Shown here: piece by piece, positions 1-6,298 of the stretch
Layout of the letters: each line of letters starts with the position of its first letter
Numbering within the stretch: position 1 is the first letter of the stretch
Source of the DNA: Actinomycetes bacterium
GTDB lineage: Bacteria > Actinomycetota > Actinomycetes > Actinomycetales > Demequinaceae
DNA: 12,687 nt
Direction of reading: 5' to 3'
NCBI GenBank assembly: GCA_023411615.1
Contig: JAEYOR010000003.1
Span: 1 to 12,687 of the forward strand
The notes under the pieces: generated by a model
Told to the model about the DNA's origin: nothing
The model's database searches: none
What the model saw: the letters and a program-made list of their open reading frames with translations, nothing else
Made by a program: the position numbers and the translations under genes

Positions 1-1262
1 AATTGGGCCCACAAAAAAAACACGCCCCCTAACTTGCCTAACACGACTGTGCCAAACACGACGTAGTGGAAGTGAGCGACCACAAAGTACGAGTCAGACA
101 CGATGAAGTCGAGTACGGGCGACGCCAAGATGATGCCGGTAAGTCCACCGAAGAGGAACGTGACCAAGAATCCGACGGACCACAGCATTGGGGTCGCCAT
201 CACGATCTTGCCCCGCCACATCGTGCCAATCCAGTTGAAGAACTTCACACCAGTAGGCACCGCGATGAGCATTGTCATGAACGCGAAGAACGGCAAGAGG
301 ACGGCGCCCGTCACGTACATGTGGTGTGCCCACACCGACACGGACAAGGCGGCGATTGCCACCGTCGCGTACACAAGGCCGTGGTAGCCGAACAAAGGTT
401 TGCGGGAGAAGACCGGCAGGATCTCTGTGACGATGCCGAAGAACGGCAACGCGATGATGTACACCTCGGGGTGTCCGAAGAACCAGAACAGGTGCTGGTA
501 AAGCACCGCTCCACCGAATTCGGGGTTGAAGATCTGCGCGTCGAGAACGCGGTCAGCACCAAGGCCGAACAAGGCTGCCGCCAGCGGCGGGAAGGCGATG
601 ATGACGAGGATTGACGTCACCAGCGTGTTCCACACAAAGATCGGCATCCGGAACATCGTCATACCGGGCGCGCGCATCGTGACGATGGTCGTGATGAAGT
701 TCACCGCACCGAGGATCGTGCCAAAGCCGGCGAGGGCAAGGCCAAAGACCCACAGGTTTCCACCGACGCCGGGGCTGTATGCCGTGTTCGACAGTGGCGC
801 GTAAGCGAACCATCCGAACGACGCCGCACCCTGAGGCGTAAAGAAGCCCGCAACGGCGATGAGGCCACCGAAGAGGTAGAACCAGTATGCGAGCATGTTG
901 AGACGCGGGAACGCGACATCCGGAGCACCGATCTGCAACGGCATGATGACGTTCGCAAAGCCGGCGAAGAGCGGCGTCGCGAACATGAGCAGCATGATGG
1001 TGCCGTGCATCGTGAAGAGCTGGTTGTACTGCTCGGGAGACTGCACCACCTGGATGCCCGGTTCGAACAGTTCTGCACGAATGACCAGGGCCATCACGCC
1101 GCCGATAATGAACCACACGAAGGACGTGATGAGCTACATGTAGCCGATCGTCTTGTGGTCTGTTGACGTGATCCACTTGACGACAGCGGAGCCAGAGCGC
1201 CGGCGTGTCAATGCAGGCGCCGACTCAACAGTGCCGTGGGCCTCATAAGCCACCGTTGCCAT
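1..1262 (-). pseudogene. ctaD: Cytochrome c oxidase subunit I, interrupted by an in-frame TAG and cut by the window edge
   Basis: Subunit I of the aa3-type terminal oxidase is the polytopic membrane protein that holds heme a and the heme a3-CuB centre, where oxygen is reduced. About 420 of the usual 570-590 codons are present. The reading frame starts at ATG 1262 and stays open to base 1 except for one TAG at 1134-1136 (codon 43), where the family has a conserved Tyr (GYMYLITS-like). Beyond it all hallmarks are intact: the heme a ligand His86 in FTMHGT, GHPEVY with the cross-linked His/Tyr pair, AHHMYVTG, and AHFHYVV with the heme a3 and heme a histidines. A Shine-Dalgarno GAGGAGGG lies 6 nt upstream, and the gene follows ctaC by 2 nt, so the two are one operon. 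A single C/T-to-G change explains the stop; it could be a true nonsense mutation or a sequence error. The last codons before the left edge fit the family poorly. Confidence 0.9.
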
Positions 1263-1264
1263 GG

Positions 1265-2125
1265 TTAACCCTCCTCGCCGGTGTTGTGCGCGGCGTTTGG
1301 CAGGCGGCTGTACTCGAGTCCAATCGAACCGACGTTGCCCTGCTCACGAAGACTTTCGATGTAGGCGTCGTACTCCTCGCGGTCGACGACCTTCACGTTG
1401 AACAGCATCGATGCGTGGTACTCACCGCACAGTTCAGCGCATTTGCCCTGGTACGTGCCTTCCACTTGCGGGATGAACTGCATGTGGTTAGTGCGCCCGG
1501 GAAACATGTCGAGCTTGTTGAGGAAGGCGGGGACCCAGAAAGAGTGGATGACGTCGCGAGAGTTGAGTTGAATGTCGACGAGCTCCCCGACCGGCAAGTA
1601 CAAGGTGGTGAGCGTCTCTTCAACCCCAGGCTCACCCGTCAGGCGAGCCTGGACGCCAGACGTGTACACCTCGTCGTCGAGATAATTGATGTCCCAAGCC
1701 CACTGCTTGCCAATCATCTGGATGCGGATATCAGGATCTCCGGACGTGTCAGTGACGGCGGCGGTGTCCACCACGGTCCACCGGAACAGCGCCGCGACCA
1801 TGATGAGCGGAACCATCACGTACATCAGTTCAAGCGGCACGTGCGCGCGGGTCTGCTCGGGGATCTTCTCGTCGCCCTTGCGCTTGCGATAGACGGCGAC
1901 GCACCACAGGATGAGTGCCCATGTCACCGCTCCGACGGCAAGAGCGGCGATCCACGAGTAATCCCACAAGTCGATGATGCGACCCGTGTGGTTCGTAATG
2001 CCGGGTTCCGAGGGCAAACCATTAGGTTTTGCCTGGCCAGCACAGCCAACGAGCAGGGACGATGCTCCGGCGACCAGGGCGACAGTGCGCAGGCCGCGGG
2101 ACGCTACAGGGGACAAGGTAGCCAC
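1265..2125 (-). CDS. ctaC: Cytochrome c oxidase subunit II (CuA lipoprotein)
   Basis: This is subunit II of the aa3 oxidase. It takes electrons from cytochrome c at the binuclear CuA centre and passes them to heme a in subunit I. The 286-residue product begins with a lipoprotein signal whose lipobox is LVGC, with the acylated Cys at 28. Two membrane helices follow (about 57-78 and 98-117). The periplasmic-side cupredoxin domain has all CuA ligands: His194 in VIHSFW, Cys229 and Cys233 in CAELCGEYH, His237 and Met240. The conserved WAWD-type aromatic patch is at about 142-145. The start is GTG at 2125, placed 6 nt after a TAGTAT -10 element, which suggests a leaderless message. A TTG at 2116 with AGGGG upstream is the alternative. 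The gene is 2 nt from ctaD and divergent from the desulfurase-like gene. Confidence 0.95.
   Translation of the reverse strand: MATLSPVASRGLRTVALVAGASSLLVGCAGQAKPNGLPSEPGITNHTGRIIDLWDYSWIAALAVGAVTWALILWCVAVYRKRKGDEKIPEQTRAHVPLELMYVMVPLIMVAALFRWTVVDTAAVTDTSGDPDIRIQMIGKQWAWDINYLDDEVYTSGVQARLTGEPGVEETLTTLYLPVGELVDIQLNSRDVIHSFWVPAFLNKLDMFPGRTNHMQFIPQVEGTYQGKCAELCGEYHASMLFNVKVVDREEYDAYIESLREQGNVGSIGLEYSRLPNAAHNTGEEG
1269..1276 (-). promoter_or_regulatory. Ribosome binding site of ctaD
   Basis: GAGGAGGG on the minus strand lies inside the last codons of ctaC, 6 nt before the ctaD ATG. It fixes the ctaD start and indicates translation from a shared ctaC-ctaD message. Confidence 0.7.
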
Positions 2126-2131
2126 CCCTGC

Positions 2132-2137
2132 ATACTA
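2132..2137 (-). promoter_or_regulatory. -10 element of ctaC (leaderless)
   Basis: TAGTAT on the minus strand is followed by 6 nt and then the GTG at 2125. This is the TANNNT-N6/7-start spacing of actinobacterial leaderless promoters. No good -35 hexamer is seen; the expected -35 position falls on the start codon of the divergent gene. Confidence 0.5.
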
Positions 2138-2145
2138 ACGCGCGA

Positions 2146-2151
2146 TACCGT
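2146..2151 (+). promoter_or_regulatory. -10 element of the desulfurase-like gene (leaderless)
   Basis: TACCGT, 6 nt, then the ATG at 2158, with no Shine-Dalgarno sequence in between. It lies 8 bp from the opposing ctaC -10 element, so the two promoters must overlap. The TTGACA at 2153-2158 runs into the start codon and is not the -35 of this gene. Confidence 0.5.
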
Positions 2152-2157
2152 TTTGAC

Positions 2158-3294
2158 ATGCAAAGGTCCCGGGTCTACCTCGATGCTGGCGGGTCTCAGC
2201 CGATCTCTCGGCGTGTCGCCGACGCCCTAGTCGCCGGAATCGCCGACGGCTGGGCTGATCCCGATCGCCTTCACACGGAGTCGCGGCGTTCTCGCGCTCT
2301 TCTCGAAGGTTCCCGGGAGGCGATCGCCGACGCCATCGGCGCCCGCCCCGAACATCTTCACTTCCTCCCGACCCCGCACCTCGCATTTGAGCGCATTGTC
2401 GCTGGAATGGCGGCGTCGCGACGCGGCTCGGACAGGATGGTGGTGGGCGCCACGGAACGCGACGCGCTCATCGATGCAGCGCACAGCTGCTTTGGCGATG
2501 CGATCGAGACGATCCCCACGCAAGCCGAAGGACACATCGATACCGATGCCCTTGAGACTGCGCTCGCCATTCCCGGCGTTGCCATTGCCGCCATCCAGCA
2601 CGCGAATCAAGAAATCGGGACGGTACAGCGCCTCGACCGCATCGCGGACCTCACCGATGCGGCCGGCGTCCCGCTGCTCGTCGACGCGACGGCAAGCATC
2701 GGCCATATTGATCCGCCAGGCCGGTGGGACGCCCTCGTGGGCCACGCGGCCGACTGGGGTGGGCCGGCCGGCATCGCCTTCATTGCGACGACGCCGCGGA
2801 CCCGCTGGTTGCCCGCGTGGGCTGGGCGAGGTGGTTTTGCACCCGGTGGGGTGAACGTCGCACTGGCGCTTGCCGCAGCGGTGGCACTCCAGGAGCGAGA
2901 GGAACAGCGCTCCGCAACGGATGCTCACTTGCGCCGTCTTGTTGACACAGTCCGTGAAGGAGTGTCAACGATTGACGGCATTGACCTCGTGGGCGATCCA
3001 CACGAACGGCTCCCCCACGTGCTCACATTCTCTTGTCTCTACGCGGACGGTGAGGCACTCGTGTCGGAACTTGACCGCGCCGGATTCGCCATTGGCTCTG
3101 GATCTGCGTGCGCGACCGGCACACTTGAGCCCTCCCGCGTGCTCGCAGCCGTGGGCGCCCTCACCCACGGAAATGTGCGCTTGTCCCTTCCGCCGACGGT
3201 GACCGACGGCGATATCGAGGCGTTCTTGAAAGAACTCCCTCCCGCTCTCGACCGGATTCGCACCCGGCTTGGCGCTCCCCCAACTCACTCATGA
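2158..3294 (+). CDS. Cysteine-desulfurase-like protein lacking the PLP lysine
   Basis: A 378-residue protein of the class V aminotransferase / NifS-IscS fold. Recognisable landmarks are the N-terminal VYLDAGG, Asn150 in ANQEIGT, Asp176 in LLVDAT (the residue that normally pairs with the PLP ring nitrogen), the loop GSGSACATG with Cys318 (the persulfide Cys of the family), and Arg341 in GNVRLSL (substrate carboxylate site). The region that should read SAHKWGGPAG is HAADWGGPAG, with Asp199 in place of the Schiff-base Lys. The whole protein has one lysine, Lys358, near the C-terminus, so canonical PLP chemistry is not possible. The usual His (near Arg101) and Gln (Ala179) of the active site are also replaced. 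The reading frame is intact. The gene overlaps the TusA-like gene by ATGA; from memory, Streptomyces relatives have the two fused and keep the Lys. A role as a persulfide-accepting scaffold is inference. Confidence 0.85.
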   Translation: MQRSRVYLDAGGSQPISRRVADALVAGIADGWADPDRLHTESRRSRALLEGSREAIADAIGARPEHLHFLPTPHLAFERIVAGMAASRRGSDRMVVGATERDALIDAAHSCFGDAIETIPTQAEGHIDTDALETALAIPGVAIAAIQHANQEIGTVQRLDRIADLTDAAGVPLLVDATASIGHIDPPGRWDALVGHAADWGGPAGIAFIATTPRTRWLPAWAGRGGFAPGGVNVALALAAAVALQEREEQRSATDAHLRRLVDTVREGVSTIDGIDLVGDPHERLPHVLTFSCLYADGEALVSELDRAGFAIGSGSACATGTLEPSRVLAAVGALTHGNVRLSLPPTVTDGDIEAFLKELPPALDRIRTRLGAPPTHS

Positions 3295-3530
3295 GCATCG
3301 ACGCCGACGCTGTGGTTGACGCGACGGGTACGGCCTGCCCCGTGCCGATCATCATGCTGGCAAAAGAGGCACGCACTCGCGGCGCTGGCACAACCATCAC
3401 CGTTCTCGCTACCGATGTGGCAGCCCGCCTCGACGTCCCGGCCTGGGCCCGCATGACCGGCCACGCCTTTGTGGGGGAAAAGCAAACGGACGGTGGGGCC
3501 TGGGCCCTCACCGTCCGTCTTGAAAGCTGA
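3291..3530 (+). CDS. TusA/SirA-like sulfur carrier protein
   Basis: A 79-residue protein, the normal TusA size. It has the family motif CPxP as ACPVPII, with Cys16 as the expected persulfide carrier, and an LDVPAWARMTGH stretch typical of actinobacterial TusA domains fused to desulfurases. TusA proteins receive sulfur from a cysteine desulfurase and hand it on to tRNA modification, molybdenum cofactor or other pathways. The ATG overlaps the upstream stop as ATGA and has no Shine-Dalgarno sequence, so translation is probably coupled to the desulfurase-like gene. A strong hairpin lies within its last codons. The acceptor of its sulfur is not shown by the sequence. Confidence 0.85.
   Translation: MSIDADAVVDATGTACPVPIIMLAKEARTRGAGTTITVLATDVAARLDVPAWARMTGHAFVGEKQTDGGAWALTVRLES
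3486..3518. terminator. Hairpin at the end of the TusA-like gene, candidate bidirectional terminator
   Basis: Arms ACGGACGGTG (3486-3495) and CACCGTCCGT (3509-3518) are perfect 10-bp complements. The stem extends inward by a G-T pair and two G-C pairs, leaving a 7-nt loop. It lies inside the coding sequence because only 6 bp separate this gene from convergent erpA. There is no T-tract, so termination is a reasonable guess rather than certain. Confidence 0.45.
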
Positions 3531-3536
3531 GTGAGA

Positions 3537-3890
3537 TCAGCTGAACGAGTCGCCGCATGCGCAGGAACTGCCTGCGTTCGGGTTGTCGATCGTGAACCCT
3601 TGCTTCTCGATGGTGTCAGCGAAGTCGATGGTCGCACCGGCAAGGTACGGCACCGACATCTTGTCGATGACTACCTGAACGCCGTCGAAGTCGCGAACCG
3701 CGTCGCCTTCGAGCGTCCGCTCGTCGAAATACAACTGGTAGATCAAACCCGAGCAACCGCCCGGCTGAACCGCGAGGCGCAGGCGGAGGTCGTCACGACC
3801 TTCCTGGGCCAGGAGGCTCTTCACCTTGGCGGCGGCGGCGTCAGTCACCACCACGCCGTGCGTGGGAACGTCGGTCACAGTTTCCGTCAT
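3537..3890 (-). CDS. erpA: HesB/IscA-family iron-sulfur cluster insertion protein
   Basis: A 117-residue A-type carrier that delivers Fe-S clusters to client apoproteins. The three conserved cysteines of the family are present: Cys46 in GGCSG and Cys110/Cys112 in the C-terminal SSCACGDSF. Length is normal. The start ATG at 3890 is set by a strong AAAGGAGG at 3896-3903, 5 nt away. The gene converges on the TusA-like gene and lies downstream of the glycerate-kinase-like gene on the same strand, but 101 bp separate them and it has its own likely promoter. NadA, encoded nearby, is a plausible client because it needs a [4Fe-4S] cluster; this is inference. Assignment to ErpA rather than IscA/SufA rests on the actinobacterial context. 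Confidence 0.93.
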   Translation of the reverse strand: MTETVTDVPTHGVVVTDAAAAKVKSLLAQEGRDDLRLRLAVQPGGCSGLIYQLYFDERTLEGDAVRDFDGVQVVIDKMSVPYLAGATIDFADTIEKQGFTIDNPNAGSSCACGDSFS

Positions 3891-3895
3891 ACGCG

Positions 3896-3903
3896 CCTCC
3901 TTT
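3896..3903 (-). promoter_or_regulatory. Ribosome binding site of erpA
   Basis: AAAGGAGG on the minus strand, 5 nt before the ATG at 3890. It is one of the strongest Shine-Dalgarno sequences in the window and decides the start. Confidence 0.75.
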
Positions 3904-3922
3904 AATTAGCGTGATGTCTTCT

Positions 3923-3928
3923 AGGGTA
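3923..3928 (-). promoter_or_regulatory. Candidate -10 element of erpA
   Basis: TACCCT on the minus strand, about 32 nt before the start codon, which leaves room for a leader containing the Shine-Dalgarno sequence. A weak TTCCAA lies 17 bp upstream. The 9-mer TACCCTAGA here recurs before the unknown gene that starts at 11054. Confidence 0.35.
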
Positions 3929-3991
3929 CGACTCCCATCGCGCCTTTGGAACCACCCAACGTCCTACGGCGAGCGATGATTCCTTCGCACG

Positions 3992-4972
3992 CTAAGTGCG
4001 CGCCCATGTCTGGATTACGCGGCGCACGCCTTCGCGCAACCCTTCTGCACCTGCAGCGGAGGTGTGCGCCGCGGCGACTCCGGCAGCCATGAGGTCTCGC
4101 TTGCCCACGTGGAGCGTCTCGGACAATGTGACGGTTGGGATGCCCCGAGAGGCAACGTGGGCGCTCACGGCGGTCGCCAAGCCATGATCCACGGTCCGGG
4201 GGGTGAGGGCTTCGGTCACGACAACCGCGATCTCCGCGCCGTTGCCGTTCTCGACGTCGCCCCGCTCGGTTTCGCCGACGAGGACGGGAAACGCTGGAAC
4301 AAGACGTGCACCGGCGACGTGAAGCGCATAGGCGAGACCGCCCGCCGCCCCCGTTCCCGGCACATCAGAAGCACGAGCGGGGCCCATGAGCGTGGGGACG
4401 GCCGCCACAGCGTCGGCGTGCTGCGCGAGCCTGGTCCACCGTTCTTCTTGCGCTTGCGCGGCCGACGCCAGCGCTGGGTCTCCTTCCCTGCCCTCAAGAA
4501 GAGCAGCGCTCATGCCATGGAAGCCCAGCAGAGGTCGCTCGGCGGTGACGAGCGCAAGAATGTCGAGCGGCTTGAGAGCATGACGAAGGGCCTCAACCGA
4601 GGGACCCCACAATGCGGCGGCATCGCCGGCGGGAGGGATGTCGCCCACCGCAACAACGACCCTGTCGCCCTCTGCGGCATCTGCAGCGAGCCCGATGAGG
4701 GCGGTCGACAAGCCGACGGGATCCCATCGCGTGGCAGCGAGCGCTGGCATCAACCAGGCGGCACCATTGCGGCGAACGACGTCGGCTCCACCCACGTGTT
4801 CGCGCTGGGCGGTGGCCCACACGTGCGCAGTGCGAGGCCCGCCATCCCCTAGCGCGTGTATGGAGATCGTGACATCCGGTGCCACCTCTCGTGCTGTTGC
4901 CGTCACCTCAGCCGCTGCTGCCACCGGGTCAAGACCACCCGGCCATGACTGCACGTACCACGCCATCCGCAT
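3992..4972 (-). CDS. Degenerate glycerate-kinase-like protein
   Basis: About 326 residues resembling the GlxK-type glycerate kinase family. Points of similarity are ALGDGGPRTA (about 40-49; family LADGGEGT), RPLLGFHGMSAA (about 146-157; family NPLLGPxGAA) and VPGTGAAGGLAYAL (about 204-217; family GAGAAGGLG). Several expected motifs are eroded: the N-terminal DSFKG is SWPGG, the GGSATTDGG-like loop is VAVGDIPPAGDAA, the Asp of DVTNPLL is missing, and the late GEGRxDxQT is TEALTPRTVD. The frame is intact, so the protein may have lost or changed its activity. From memory, a related conserved gene lies beside HesB in mycobacteria (Rv2205c). The start is uncertain: ATG 4972 or 4966 keep the family N-terminus, while an ATG at 5041 would add 23 unconserved residues. 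It is divergent from nadA. Confidence 0.75.
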   Translation of the reverse strand: MRMAWYVQSWPGGLDPVAAAAEVTATAREVAPDVTISIHALGDGGPRTAHVWATAQREHVGGADVVRRNGAAWLMPALAATRWDPVGLSTALIGLAADAAEGDRVVVAVGDIPPAGDAAALWGPSVEALRHALKPLDILALVTAERPLLGFHGMSAALLEGREGDPALASAAQAQEERWTRLAQHADAVAAVPTLMGPARASDVPGTGAAGGLAYALHVAGARLVPAFPVLVGETERGDVENGNGAEIAVVVTEALTPRTVDHGLATAVSAHVASRGIPTVTLSETLHVGKRDLMAAGVAAAHTSAAGAEGLREGVRRVIQTWART

Positions 4973-5047
4973 GCACCTAAGTGTGAAGGGTCTGTGGAGG
5001 TAGCGCGTCAACGGAGGCCGTCGGGTTCGGGGATGGACCACGCGTGG

Positions 5048-5053
5048 AACAAT
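5048..5053 (+). promoter_or_regulatory. Weak candidate -10 element of nadA
   Basis: AACAAT followed by 6 nt and the ATG at 5060, with no Shine-Dalgarno sequence. The first base departs from TANNNT, so this is a weaker case of the leaderless arrangement seen elsewhere in the window. Confidence 0.3.
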
Positions 5054-5059
5054 GGGCGT

Positions 5060-6265
5060 ATGACCGAGACCTTTACGGAGCCAGCCGCATCACCCGCGCT
5101 GCTGCTGCTCGGGCAGCGCACCGACCCGTTGTCGGAACGCGGCGTTGATTGTCCTGGAGACCTCCCCGTTCAGTCAGATCCGACGCTCGTTGCGCGCGCC
5201 CACGCCGCGAAGGAAGCCCTCGGAGATCGTGTCTTCATCCTCGGCCACCACTATCAACGTGACGAGGTCATCCAGTTTGCGGACGTGACCGGTGACTCGT
5301 TCAAGCTTGCCCGCGATGCCGCCGCGCGCCCGGAAGCCGAGTTCATCGTGTTCTGCGGCGTCCACTTCATGGCGGAGTCGGCAGACATTCTCACCAATGA
5401 CGACCAAGCCGTGATTCTGCCGGATATGGCCGCTGGCTGCTCGATGGCGGACATGGCGGGGATCAGCCAGGTTGAGGATGCATGGGCACAGCTCGCCGAG
5501 ATTGGCCTTGCCGACATCACCGTGCCGCTGACGTACATGAACTCGACCGCGGCCATCAAGGCCTTCTGTGGACGTAACCGCGGCGCGGTCTGCACGTCAT
5601 CGAACGCAGAGACCGCGATGCGGTGGGCGTTTGACCAGGTGGGCGGCGTTGGCGGGACCGGCAAGGTGATGTTCTTGCCTGACCAGCACTTGGGTCGCAA
5701 CACTGCGGTGGAGAAATTGGGCCTGAGTCTCGATGACTGTGTGGTCTGGGATCCCCGCAAGCCGCTTGGCGGCAATAGCGCAGAGGCGCTTGCAGCGGCG
5801 CGCATCATTCTGTGGAAGGGCCATTGCTCCGTTCACGGGCGCTTCCGCAAGGCCAACGTCGATGCCCTCCGTGAGCGCGTTCCTGGGATCAATATCCTCG
5901 TCCACCCCGAATGCCAACATGAGGTCGTGAAGGATGCCGATTTCGTCGGCTCGACGGAATACATCATCAAGACGATTGCGGATGCCGCACCTGGTACATC
6001 CTGGGGAATCGGCACCGAACTCAACCTTGTGCGACGTCTCGCGAACCGCCACCCCGACAAGCCCGTGCACTTCCTTGAAGACACCGTGTGCTTTTGCTCG
6101 ACCATGAACCGGATTGATCTGCCACATCTCGTGTGGGTTCTTGAGTCGCTTGTCGCCGGGCAGGTGCCCAACCGCATCGTCGTGGACCGTCAGACGCAGC
6201 ACGAGGCACGGGTGGCACTCGACAGAATGCTTGCACTCCCCGCTCCTGCCCCTGAGAAGGATTGA
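5060..6265 (+). CDS. nadA: Quinolinate synthase A
   Basis: NadA condenses iminoaspartate with dihydroxyacetone phosphate to quinolinate, in de novo NAD synthesis, using a [4Fe-4S] cluster. The 401-residue product has the family motifs LGHHYQRDEV (61-70), DSFKLA (79-84), the GCSMADMA segment (126-133) and the three cluster cysteines: Cys99 in FCGVHFMAES, Cys256 in KGHCSVHGRF and Cys346 in CFCSTMN. The Cys256-Cys346 spacing of 90 matches my memory of the Bacillus subtilis enzyme; an insertion of about 37 residues lies between the first two. The start at 5060 avoids an upstream extension with no family similarity. No nadB or nadC is in the window. erpA nearby could supply cluster assembly. Confidence 0.96.
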   Translation: MTETFTEPAASPALLLLGQRTDPLSERGVDCPGDLPVQSDPTLVARAHAAKEALGDRVFILGHHYQRDEVIQFADVTGDSFKLARDAAARPEAEFIVFCGVHFMAESADILTNDDQAVILPDMAAGCSMADMAGISQVEDAWAQLAEIGLADITVPLTYMNSTAAIKAFCGRNRGAVCTSSNAETAMRWAFDQVGGVGGTGKVMFLPDQHLGRNTAVEKLGLSLDDCVVWDPRKPLGGNSAEALAAARIILWKGHCSVHGRFRKANVDALRERVPGINILVHPECQHEVVKDADFVGSTEYIIKTIADAAPGTSWGIGTELNLVRRLANRHPDKPVHFLEDTVCFCSTMNRIDLPHLVWVLESLVAGQVPNRIVVDRQTQHEARVALDRMLALPAPAPEKD

Positions 6266-6298
6266 CGTGGGCACGCTCGCCCCGGATGAAAGGCAATG

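Noticed and set aside
2153..2158. Consensus TTGACA
   Set aside because: Its last base is the A of the ATG at 2158, so a promoter using it would start inside the gene, and no fitting -10 element follows at 17-18 bp.
1205..2230. Long plus-strand open frame of about 341 codons opposite ctaC
   Set aside because: It is antisense to a certain gene with all CuA ligands, has no family similarity, and arises from high-GC codon phase.
3986..4000. CGCAC/GTGCG hairpin at the end of the glycerate-kinase-like gene
   Set aside because: Only a 5-bp stem with no T-tract; too weak to call a terminator.
4064..4852. Plus-strand open frame opposite the glycerate-kinase-like gene
   Set aside because: The minus-strand frame has family landmarks; this one has none.
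4994..5059. N-terminal extension of NadA
   Set aside because: The extra 22 residues show no family similarity, and the ATG at 5060 gives the usual length.
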